Shown here piece after piece: positions 24,622 through 31,256 of a DNA stretch of 36,284 nt (the first letter of the stretch is position 1; every line of letters begins with the position of its first letter). Position numbers and translations under genes: made by a program. The notes under the pieces were generated by a model. The model made no database searches. It saw only the letters and a program-made list of their open reading frames with translations, and had not been told where the DNA came from. Origin of the DNA: Micavibrio aeruginosavorus (GTDB lineage Bacteria; Pseudomonadota; Alphaproteobacteria; Micavibrionales; Micavibrionaceae); the NCBI GenBank assembly GCA_003241475.1, contig QFQB01000008.1, positions 1 through 36,284 of the forward strand. The letters run 5' to 3'.

Positions 24622-25008
24622 ATGTTTAGACCAGAGAGCCATCTTTTCGACGAAGCCCAAGTCAATTTTGATCCCGCCCTCCCTGACGCTACGACGCCGA
24701 AAATGCCGCTGGATCTGATCCCTCGTAACGCAGAGCGCGCAATAAGCTCGCGCTGCCCCGAGCAATTTAGAACCCTTCTCGCCGCCGCCCTGAATCATGG
24801 ACTTGTCTCGAAGCAGACATTGAAAGAGAAATTCGGCGATGTAGTTTGCGTTGCCCTAAAATCAAACCGTATGCCTGATCCGGCAACGCACCGCAGTATT
24901 CTCTCTTTCTTGTCGGAACTCGACCCGACGAACGCTACCGGTAGCAAACATCCTTGGCGGCACGCACAATGTGCTCGGCCTGCGGCAGAGCCAGCGCCTC
25001 AAGGTTAG
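24622..25008 (+). CDS. hypothetical protein encoded opposite to the pdh operon
   Basis: Unrecognised, 128 aa, soluble, no signal peptide. A helical central part (ERAISSRCPEQFRTLLAAALNHGLVSKQTLKEKFG) could form a small helical bundle. AAGGAG ten bases before ATG 24622 and an upstream promoter-like sequence support the start; the ATG at 24598 precedes the ribosome site and is rejected. The last 74 bases run antisense to the end of pdhB, so the Pro/Ala-rich tail is probably a by-product of reading into it. Only about 104 codons are independent sequence. It could be a recent insertion or an antisense regulator. Confidence 0.55.
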   Translation: MFRPESHLFDEAQVNFDPALPDATTPKMPLDLIPRNAERAISSRCPEQFRTLLAAALNHGLVSKQTLKEKFGDVVCVALKSNRMPDPATHRSILSFLSELDPTNATGSKHPWRHAQCARPAAEPAPQG

Positions 25009-26359
25009 CCGCGTACGGCAATGGCACGTCAGCCGCGTTAACGCGGGCAACCGGCGCATCCAGATAATCGAACGCATGCTCCATGGCGAGCGCGGCGATC
25101 TCAGCGTTTACGCCTGCGAACGGCCAGTCTTCTTCCACGCAGACCAGTCTGTTTGTCTTCTTCACGCTCTCGATGATCGTATGGCGGTCGAGCGGGCGGA
25201 TGGTGCGCAGATTGATGACTTCTGCGTCGATGCCTTCTTCGGCCAGCATCTCGGCGGCTTTCAACGCTTTGCCGACCATGATGGAGTACGCCACGATCGT
25301 CACGTCCTTGCCCTCGCGTTCGATCTTCGCGCGGCCGATTGGAATCACATAATCTTCATCCGTCGGCACTTCGAAGGATTGTCCGTACATGATTTCGTTT
25401 TCGAGGATGACAACGGGGTTCGGATCGCGGATCGCGGCTTTCATCAAACCTTTGGCATCCGACGCCGACCACGGCGCAATCACCTTCAAGCCCGGCACAT
25501 GGCCGTACCATGACGCATAGGATTGCGAGTGCTGTGCGCCCACGCGGCTTGCCGCGCCGTTCGGACCGCGGAACACGATGGGGCATCCCAGCTGGCCGCC
25601 AGCCATATATAATGTCTTGGCCGCGGAGTTGATAATATGGTCGATGGCCTGCATTGCAAAGTTCATCGTCATGAATTCGACAATCGGCTTCAATCCTTTG
25701 AACGCCGAACCAACGGCGATACCGGCAAAACCATGCTCGGTGATCGGCGTGTCGATCACACGCTTTGCGCCGAATTCATCCAGCAATCCTTGGGTGACCT
25801 TGTACGCGCCGTTGTATTCGGCCACTTCCTCGCCCATGATGTAGATGTTTTTATCCGCGCGCATTTCTTCGGCCATCGCATCGCGTAGCGCTTCGCGCAC
25901 GGTCTGCGTTTTCGTATTCGCCATGAATTTCGCTTCGTCGAACACAGGCGGCTCAATGATCACACCTTGCGCGTACAGGATATCGCGGTTCTCGACATTC
26001 GCGCCTTTTGGCTGATCTGCAAAAGCCCAGTCCTTCGCGGGGGCATCAGCAGCAACTTCTTTCTTCGGCGCGTCTTTCACGGGCGTCGGGCCTGCCGCGC
26101 TGTTGTCGTTCGTCTCGCCATCGGCCAGCAACGTAGCGATCGGCGTGTTGACGGACACATTCTGTGTGCCTGCGGCAACCAAAATTTTACCGAGGATACC
26201 TTCATCCACGGCTTCCACTTCCATCGTCGCCTTGTCGGTTTCGATTTCCGCGATCACTTCACCGGCTTTCACCGTATCGCCTTCTTTTTTGTGCCATTTA
26301 GCAAGGTTGCCTTCCGTCATGGTCGGGGAAAGGGCTGGCATGAGAATATTTGTCGGCAT
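24935..26359 (-). CDS. pdhB: pyruvate dehydrogenase E1 component beta subunit with lipoyl domain
   Basis: Beta half of the thiamine-dependent E1, 474 aa. An N-terminal lipoyl domain (1-80, K43 in ETDKATMEVE) is linked by about 50 flexible Ala/Pro/Asp-rich residues to the transketolase-like catalytic part (from about 140: REALRDAMAEEMRAD, GEEVAEYNGAYKVTQGL, TPITEHGFAGIAVG) and the C-terminal domain (INLRTIRPLD, EEDWPFAGVNAEI). The added lipoyl domain is an alphaproteobacterial feature. A ribosome site (TAAGG) overlaps the stop of the frameshifted ORF upstream. Confidence 0.97.
   Translation of the reverse strand: MPTNILMPALSPTMTEGNLAKWHKKEGDTVKAGEVIAEIETDKATMEVEAVDEGILGKILVAAGTQNVSVNTPIATLLADGETNDNSAAGPTPVKDAPKKEVAADAPAKDWAFADQPKGANVENRDILYAQGVIIEPPVFDEAKFMANTKTQTVREALRDAMAEEMRADKNIYIMGEEVAEYNGAYKVTQGLLDEFGAKRVIDTPITEHGFAGIAVGSAFKGLKPIVEFMTMNFAMQAIDHIINSAAKTLYMAGGQLGCPIVFRGPNGAASRVGAQHSQSYASWYGHVPGLKVIAPWSASDAKGLMKAAIRDPNPVVILENEIMYGQSFEVPTDEDYVIPIGRAKIEREGKDVTIVAYSIMVGKALKAAEMLAEEGIDAEVINLRTIRPLDRHTIIESVKKTNRLVCVEEDWPFAGVNAEIAALAMEHAFDYLDAPVARVNAADVPLPYAANLEALALPQAEHIVRAAKDVCYR
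26158..26359 (-). repeat. lipoyl-domain repeat, copy in pdhB
   Basis: Partner of the pdhC copy at 24330-24531, same strand and same position in the gene. Residues 7-54 of the two proteins are identical, and the DNA differs mainly at third codon positions. Confidence 0.8.
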
Positions 26360-26370
26360 TTACTTTAACC

Positions 26371-26590
26371 TTATTTTTTCTTCTCTAACATTAAACCTAC
26401 GATCAACCCGATAACCGTCAAAAAAGCCGACACGGGCAGACCAACAAAAAGCCAAAACAATTCAGGATAAGTCTCGTTTGGCTTCCCTATTAAAATCCAG
26501 TGCAAGGGCGTGAGTAAAAAAAAGTAAACTGACACCAACAAACACAACACCCAGCCAGAATAGAAAAAAACTCTTTCTGGCCAGGATCAT
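26371..26590 (-). pseudogene. two-helix membrane ORF split by a +1 shift in a T8 run
   Basis: The ATG at 26590 comes two bases after the pdhA stop and reads MILARKSFFLFWLGVV..., a membrane helix, into a run of eight T (26523-26516), after which the frame stops at 43 aa. If one T is dropped, the other frame continues with a second helix (FWLFVGLPVSAFLTVIGL) and the end LMLEKKK, stopping at 26371, just before pdhB's ribosome site, for 72 aa in total. The fit of both halves to a small two-helix protein suggests a gene recently broken, a homopolymer sequencing error, or slippage on the T-run. Family unknown. Confidence 0.55.
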
Positions 26591-26592
26591 TC

Positions 26593-27624
26593 TTACTTCA
26601 CCTCAATCAAAACATCGGTCCAAAGCTCGGACTCGTCCAGTTCGGGAGACTGCGTGGCGAAATCCGCCGCTTCATTCACGATCTCCTTGATTTCCTTTTC
26701 AATCGCCTTCAGCGCGTCTTCGGGCACGCCCTCGTCTTCGAGCATGCGCACGCGCAAGTTTGCGATAGGGTCTTTGTTGCCTTTGAAATCATCAACCTCT
26801 TCCTTCGTGCGGTATTTCGCAGGGTCGGACATCGAATGTCCGCGGAAGCGGTATGTCATGACCTCTAGGATATACGGGCCGTTGCCGGAACGCACATAGT
26901 CGATCGCTTGGCGCGCGGCGGCCTGAACGGTGAAGACATCCATGCCGTCCACCTGCTCGCCCGGAATGCCGTAGCCCGAACCGCGCTGGTACAATTTGCC
27001 GGCGGATGAGCGCGATACGGATGTACCCATACCGTACTGGTTGTTTTCGATGACGAAGAGCACGGGCAGTTTCCACAGCGCCGCCATGTTGTAACATTCG
27101 GCCACCTGACCTTGGTTTGCGGAACCATCGCCCATGTAGGCAACGGCCACGCCGCCGTCTTCGGAATATTTGTGGTAGAAGCCAAGTCCGGTGCCGAGCG
27201 CCGTCGAGGCGCCGACGATCCCGTGACCACCGAAGAAGTTTTTCTCTTGGCTGAACATGTGCATCGATCCGCCTTTACCGCGGCTATAGCCCGTCTTGCG
27301 GCCTGTCAATTCGGCCATAATGCCTTTGGATTCCATTCCGCACGCCAGCATGTGCGCATGGTCGCGGTATGTTGTGATAACCGTATCGCCTTCTTGCTGT
27401 ACCGAATTGATCCCCGTCACGACGGCTTCTTGTCCGATATAAAGGTGGCAGAAACCACCGATCAAACCCATCCCGTACAATTGTCCGGCTTTTTCTTCGA
27501 AGCGTCGGATCAAAAGCATTTCGCGGTAGAGCTTTTTCATCTCGTCGGCGGTCGGCTCGGGCGATGTGTTGGAAACGGATTTCAGGGCGGGCTTTTTGGC
27601 AGGCTTGTTTTTGGCTGTGCTCAC
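26593..27624 (-). CDS. pdhA: pyruvate dehydrogenase E1 component alpha subunit
   Basis: Alpha half of the thiamine-dependent E1, 343 aa. It carries the TPP/Mg motif GDGSANQGQ...NNQYGMGT, the active-site loop YRFRGHSMSDPAKYR with phosphorylation-loop-like Ser, and the N-terminal MLLIRRFEEKAGQLYGMGLIGGFCHLYIGQEA. The Lys/Ala/Pro-rich first 25 residues are a flexible tail. The start is GTG 27624, nine bases or so after AAGG. It heads the operon that runs to lpd. Confidence 0.97.
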   Translation of the reverse strand: MSTAKNKPAKKPALKSVSNTSPEPTADEMKKLYREMLLIRRFEEKAGQLYGMGLIGGFCHLYIGQEAVVTGINSVQQEGDTVITTYRDHAHMLACGMESKGIMAELTGRKTGYSRGKGGSMHMFSQEKNFFGGHGIVGASTALGTGLGFYHKYSEDGGVAVAYMGDGSANQGQVAECYNMAALWKLPVLFVIENNQYGMGTSVSRSSAGKLYQRGSGYGIPGEQVDGMDVFTVQAAARQAIDYVRSGNGPYILEVMTYRFRGHSMSDPAKYRTKEEVDDFKGNKDPIANLRVRMLEDEGVPEDALKAIEKEIKEIVNEAADFATQSPELDESELWTDVLIEVK

Positions 27625-27781
27625 GGTGATCTTACCTTGTCTCTATCAGCTACATTTTTGGATCGCGTCCGTTAGGGAATTACAACATTTCCAAAGACCG
27701 CGCCAGAGGAAAAGCGATTTTGTGCAACGCAACATTCTGATATATATGGGATTTTTTCGGAATGCGAAACAATCGTTCGGA

Positions 27782-28099
27782 TCAATTGGAAGACTTGATC
27801 AAAACTTTCTCGTCCTTGTAATGAAAACCGAGGACCGAACGCGCCTGCTCCTCAAGCAAATCACGGTTCACAGAACCTGGACGCATCATGACGACCTTGT
27901 GCTCAAGGGATTCCCGTTGCGCCAGCCTGGTTTCATATTGCTTTTCGGTTTGGGAAATCTGGTGGTTGAGCGAGATCAAACGAAGATAACTGCGCTCCCC
28001 TGCAATCAAGTGATAACAGAAATAAAAGCTCAAGCAGATCCCGATGACGATGATCAGGTTCTGGCGGAAAACATATCTTTGTTCGATGAGTCGCTTCAC
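27782..28099 (-). CDS. ftsB: septum formation initiator, FtsB/DivIC family
   Basis: Small bitopic cell-division protein, 105 aa. A short cytoplasmic N-terminus and one membrane helix (about 14-32) are followed by a coiled coil (about 38-70) and a short C-terminal domain ending ARSVLGFHYKDEKVLI, the usual FtsB/DivIC layout (KPGE/RPGE-like turn here as RPGSVN). Position between eno and pdhA is standard for Alphaproteobacteria. The start is GTG 28099 with a weak ribosome site. FtsB acts with FtsL and FtsQ in the divisome. Confidence 0.88.
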   Translation of the reverse strand: MKRLIEQRYVFRQNLIIVIGICLSFYFCYHLIAGERSYLRLISLNHQISQTEKQYETRLAQRESLEHKVVMMRPGSVNRDLLEEQARSVLGFHYKDEKVLIKSSN

Positions 28100-28112
28100 G
28101 TTTCTTAATGAA

Positions 28113-28247
28113 TCACGTTTGAGTCATCGGGTCAAACAAATCCTCAAAAGGAATCAAAGAGTTATGTGGAAACAAATTGAGAACATCATCCCTAAGTGAT
28201 TCATCCGATTCGCAAATCTTTTTTGACGATTTTTCTGGACTTTTCAT
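28113..28247 (-). CDS. possible 44-aa protein upstream of ftsB
   Basis: A short acidic ORF (starts MKSPEKSSKK, ends FEDLFDPMTQT) whose stop is 13 bases before ftsB. GGAAA precedes the ATG by about six bases. Its placement suits a leader cistron, but it is short, no family is visible, and it shares its upstream region with the divergent gene at 28271. Kept as tentative. Confidence 0.35.
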   Translation of the reverse strand: MKSPEKSSKKICESDESLRDDVLNLFPHNSLIPFEDLFDPMTQT

Positions 28248-28270
28248 CACTATTTCCGTAAAAACGACCC

Positions 28271-28471
28271 ATGCAAGCAAACAATGACAATCACCTCGCC
28301 CTGACGTTCGAAGAAGTTCTCGAAACATGCAAGCGTATCGTGAGCCAGCCTTACACGCCGCCGCCGCCGCAAAGCATCGAACGCCTGAATGCCCGTAAAG
28401 AAATCGCACACGGAAAATATCAATCCTTCGTCGAGCGTTACTACCCGAACGGCAACAAGTTTAATTTGTAA
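28271..28471 (+). CDS. small hypothetical protein
   Basis: 66 aa, soluble, Pro-rich in the middle (QPYTPPPPQS), otherwise helical and polar. No clear ribosome site; a TTGACG (28223-28228) lies about 45 bases upstream without a good -10 box. It is the first of a run of small + strand genes (28271-29173), 18 bases before the next one. Function unknown. Confidence 0.5.
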   Translation: MQANNDNHLALTFEEVLETCKRIVSQPYTPPPPQSIERLNARKEIAHGKYQSFVERYYPNGNKFNL

Positions 28472-28489
28472 TTCTAAGGAGATTATCTC

Positions 28490-28717
28490 ATGAAAGCATA
28501 TACCGGAGAATTTTTGGCCGTAACGCTTTTGGCCGTAGGTGGCCTCGCAATAGCAGGCATCCAAGACCGCAAAAACGCCGGGCCGCAAATCTGCCCCGCA
28601 AAAATCACGGATGCCGTGAACGCGAATTTCAAAGCGCAAGGCATCCAAGTCAAAGACGGCTACGCGAATATCGTTGTCAACAACAAGCCCTGCTACATGT
28701 CCTTTAGTCAAAAATAA
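28490..28717 (+). CDS. small exported Cys protein, tandem copy 1
   Basis: 75 aa with an N-terminal hydrophobic segment (about residues 8-24) and a polar domain with two cysteines (QICP and KPCY), probably paired in the periplasm. AAGGAG precedes the ATG. It aligns with the next gene: QICPxxIxxDxxxxxxAxGxxV, then KPCYxS, so the two arose by tandem duplication. The stop overlaps the next ATG by one base (TAATG). Unknown family. Confidence 0.72.
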   Translation: MKAYTGEFLAVTLLAVGGLAIAGIQDRKNAGPQICPAKITDAVNANFKAQGIQVKDGYANIVVNNKPCYMSFSQK

Positions 28718-28947
28718 TGAGCGAAAATAAATCCTATAAAGATGTTCTGCTTGCTGTCGTCGGATTAAGCGGCATCTTCGCGCTTTTGAGCATCCCTGAA
28801 AATCCGCGTGAAAAGCAGATTTGCCCGCAAATCCTTAAAGACGACATTACCAACGACATGCAGGCCCGCGGTGCAAAAGTCCAAAAAATACAAGGCTGGG
28901 TTGAATACAAGGGAAAGCCTTGCTATCTTTCCCTTAATGCAAAATAA
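28717..28947 (+). CDS. small exported Cys protein, tandem copy 2
   Basis: 76 aa, same plan as the preceding gene: hydrophobic segment (about 9-26), then QICP and KPCY cysteines about 40 residues apart, ending SLNAK against SFSQK in copy 1. Sequence identity is modest apart from these motifs, so the duplication is old. It overlaps the previous gene by one base and the next by 11 bases. Unknown function; a small periplasmic domain tethered to the inner membrane. Confidence 0.72.
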   Translation: MSENKSYKDVLLAVVGLSGIFALLSIPENPREKQICPQILKDDITNDMQARGAKVQKIQGWVEYKGKPCYLSLNAK

Positions 28948-29173
28948 ACTGAAAATCATTTTTTCCGGCCTCGCCGCTTTGGGCGCAAGCGCCTGCGCAA
29001 CAATGGATTCTCCCGATCTTTCGAAATATCAGGAATGCTCGGCGCGCACGCAAAGCCGCATGAGACATGCGCTCATGGAAACAGGCGGCGCGGGCCAGAC
29101 AACACTGGTCGGCGGCGTCTTGCTCGTGACCGAAGGCAAACATCTTTGCCGGATGGAAGCTTTGCCTAGATAA
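28937..29173 (+). CDS. small lipoprotein
   Basis: 78 aa. MQNKLKIIFSGLAALGASAC is a lipoprotein signal with lipobox ASAC (Cys at about residue 20). The mature part is short and polar with two further cysteines (ECSART, LCRME). Start chosen at 28937, where the signal begins; an open frame to 28808 runs inside the previous gene. It overlaps that gene by 11 bases, so three small exported proteins are translated in a row. Function unknown. Confidence 0.65.
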   Translation: MQNKLKIIFSGLAALGASACATMDSPDLSKYQECSARTQSRMRHALMETGGAGQTTLVGGVLLVTEGKHLCRMEALPR

Positions 29174-29274
29174 AAAGAGCGCGATAAACACTACCTTCGC
29201 ATGGCCACCTTGCCCCGTTGGTGGGAACCTCTTATCCTTTACGTACGTTTGAACCTCTTTAAAGGGAGCCCCAC

Positions 29275-29688
29275 ATGCGCGTAATGGTATTTGTAAAGGC
29301 AACGAAAGACAGCGAAGCCGGAAACATTTCCGGCCCCGAAATGGAAAAGCTCTTTATCGATATGGGACGCTATAATCAGGAATTGATCGCAGCGGGCATC
29401 ATGAAGGGCGGCGACGGATTGAAACCGACCTCGCACGGCAAGCGCGTGAAATTCGACGGTGCCAGCCGCACGGTGGTTGACGGCCCGTTCACAAAAGACG
29501 TCAACGAACTCGTCGCCGGTTTTTGGATCTGGAACGTCAAAGACATGAACGAAGCCGTCGAATGGGTCAAAAAATGCCCCAATCCGATGCTGGGTCCATC
29601 TGAAATCGAAATCCGTCCGTTCTATGAGATGGAAGATTTTATTGATGTCCTGACACCCGAAGCGGAAAAACTTCATAAACGCGGCTAA
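29275..29688 (+). CDS. YCII / DGPF family protein
   Basis: 137 aa dimeric ferredoxin-like protein of the YCII superfamily. Signatures are MRVMVFVKATKDSEAG, the diagnostic VVDGPF, ELVAGFWIWNVKDMNEAVEWVKKCPNP-like sequence, and EIEIRPFYEMEDF. Members often accompany ECF sigma factors, but none is seen here. AAAGGGAG precedes the ATG. The catalytic role is unproven for this subfamily. Confidence 0.9.
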   Translation: MRVMVFVKATKDSEAGNISGPEMEKLFIDMGRYNQELIAAGIMKGGDGLKPTSHGKRVKFDGASRTVVDGPFTKDVNELVAGFWIWNVKDMNEAVEWVKKCPNPMLGPSEIEIRPFYEMEDFIDVLTPEAEKLHKRG

Positions 29689-29732
29689 GAATAAACCTTG
29701 ACCCCGCGCTCTCTTTTCCGTAAAACGTGCGC

Positions 29733-30233
29733 ATGATTAATTTGGCAAAATCCTTTCTCCACGCCACCTTCCCGCACGAATTTCCGCGCGAGAAGATCCA
29801 GTTGGAAAAGCCCATCCCCAAGTGGGATTGTGAATTGTTTTTTAGCTACGCCTTTTATAATGCAAGGGACGTTGAAAACTGCCCGCGCGGCACGATCATC
29901 TACGCCTTTAACGCTTCAAAAACCGGCCAGCGTTTCTACTACGATGAAGAATCGATAGAAAAAATCTTGAACGACTATTCAAAAGGCAGATATGCCTATC
30001 CTGATCCGTTGCAGAAAATGCTTGGGCTGGATGAAAAGGACATCGCCAAATTTGAAACAAGTCGTAGCCGTACAGAGGATTACCGCGACAATGTGGATTT
30101 CAATGTATTCTCTTTTAAGATGGCACACAAAAGGGTGAATGAGGAACGCTTTCCGGTCAATTACCGCAACGCCATGAATCTATACCTGTATGAAAAGTTC
30201 TACGCGTTTCGTCCACGCTCTCCTCAGGCTTAA
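29733..30233 (+). CDS. hypothetical soluble protein
   Basis: Unrecognised, 166 aa, no signal or membrane segment. It is rich in aromatics and charged residues (CELFFSYAFYNARDVENCPRG, GQRFYYDEESIEKILNDYSKG). The ATG at 29733 is preferred to a GTG six bases earlier; the ribosome site is weak. It stands 44 bases after the YCII gene and ends just before a strong terminator, so it may be the last gene of that transcript. Function unknown. Confidence 0.65.
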   Translation: MINLAKSFLHATFPHEFPREKIQLEKPIPKWDCELFFSYAFYNARDVENCPRGTIIYAFNASKTGQRFYYDEESIEKILNDYSKGRYAYPDPLQKMLGLDEKDIAKFETSRSRTEDYRDNVDFNVFSFKMAHKRVNEERFPVNYRNAMNLYLYEKFYAFRPRSPQA

Positions 30234-30236
30234 TAG

Positions 30237-30261
30237 AAAACCCCGCATTCCGCGGGGTTTT
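30237..30261. terminator. bidirectional rho-independent terminator
   Basis: AAAA, stem CCCCGC (30241-30246), loop ATTCC, stem GCGGGG (30252-30257), TTTT. It lies between the convergent genes ending at 30233 (+) and 30260 (-) and has a T-tract on both strands, so it can serve both. Confidence 0.9.
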
Positions 30262-30760
30262 ATTGGCCAATTCCAAGGCTGCTGACCCTGAATTGCGGAA
30301 TTTTCGGTTTTTCGGGTTCTGCCGTTGCGGGCTCGATATCGACAGGGCCTTCACGCATCGCAGGGCCTAAATCGACCTTGTTTTTAACCGCGTCGTCTAT
30401 TTTTTCGATTCCGCGCTCATAGGCTTTGATTTCATTTTCAAAGATCGGGTCGCCTTGCTGTTTTTTAAAATCGATTTCATCCTGCAACTCCTGACGCGAA
30501 TAAAGGCGGGAAAAATTCTTTGAAGACCCGCTGGGATAAACAACACCGCCTTCCTCTTTCATAGTGGGAATATTAACGCGTATGTGCACGGCAGGCTCGG
30601 GTGGCGCGTAATTCTCGCTTTCCGGATTTCCAAAGCCGGCCCGCAGAACAACTCCCTTCACTTCGTATGTGGGGACGCTGGCCATCCTGTTGAAATCGTT
30701 CAGGATCTCGGCGCTCGAAATCGGCGCTTCATTTTCCAGTTTTGGAAAGCTGTAACTCAT
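30260..30760 (-). CDS. hypothetical protein
   Basis: Unrecognised, 166 aa, soluble, Pro/Glu-rich with disordered ends. The centre (YSRQELQDEIDFKKQQGDPIFENEIKAYERGIEKIDDAVKN) is probably helical. No signal peptide. It is the last gene of the eno-side transcript, and its stop codon touches the right arm of the terminator. A run of G sits right before the ATG, too close to be an ideal ribosome site. Confidence 0.62.
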   Translation of the reverse strand: MSYSFPKLENEAPISSAEILNDFNRMASVPTYEVKGVVLRAGFGNPESENYAPPEPAVHIRVNIPTMKEEGGVVYPSGSSKNFSRLYSRQELQDEIDFKKQQGDPIFENEIKAYERGIEKIDDAVKNKVDLGPAMREGPVDIEPATAEPEKPKIPQFRVSSLGIGQ

Positions 30761-30814
30761 GCCCCCACTATAAATGCAGAGCCTTAAAAAGTTCTAAAAG
30801 GGCGTTAAAACAGG

Positions 30815-31255
30815 CTAAACGATAAAATACGCGCCATATCCCGTATCCAGAAGCTTTTGCGCCACCACGGTTTTCAGCTTTTCAGCCAGTAGCATTGTGC
30901 CGACGGCCCCGCTCCCGCCTTGCGGAAACTTGCGCGCCTCTTCGAAAATCTCGACAATCTCTTCCGGCGATGCCGGAGGATAGCGCGGATCGTTGAATTT
31001 TGCGTCGATTCTGATGGCCTCATCAGGATCGCACTTTTCGCACTCGTCATATGCTCTGAAAAGTTTCTCAACGCTACGGGGATCTCCCAGATCCGCATCA
31101 AAGCTAATATCGGACTTAGGTAGTTTGTTTCCCAAAGACACGCGTTTTATGGGATGCGCAATCAACTCATCCGTTACGCCTTGAAAAACTTCGCCGAGCC
31201 AGCCGCGATCACGAACCTCTTCTATCGTAATCAGCTCCGGCTCGGCGGCATTCAT
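30815..31255 (-). CDS. hypothetical protein coupled to enolase
   Basis: Unrecognised, 146 aa, acidic and soluble. ATG 31255 lies one base after the eno stop (TGATATG), so translation is coupled; the longer open frame reaching 31447 is inside eno and is rejected. Features are ELITIEEVRDRGWLGEVFQGV and an acidic CEKCDPDEA with two cysteines spaced CxxC. No known domain. Expression at enolase level is implied by the position. Confidence 0.62.
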   Translation of the reverse strand: MNAAEPELITIEEVRDRGWLGEVFQGVTDELIAHPIKRVSLGNKLPKSDISFDADLGDPRSVEKLFRAYDECEKCDPDEAIRIDAKFNDPRYPPASPEEIVEIFEEARKFPQGGSGAVGTMLLAEKLKTVVAQKLLDTGYGAYFIV

Positions 31256-31256
31256 A

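Noticed and set aside
24532..24798. N-terminal extension of pdhC
   Set aside because: It lies before a good ribosome site and the standard lipoyl-domain start, and overlaps the opposite-strand gene.
29206..29233. CCACC...GGTGG inverted repeat between the lipoprotein and the YCII gene
   Set aside because: Short stem, no T-tract, and no sign of a riboswitch or tRNA fold.
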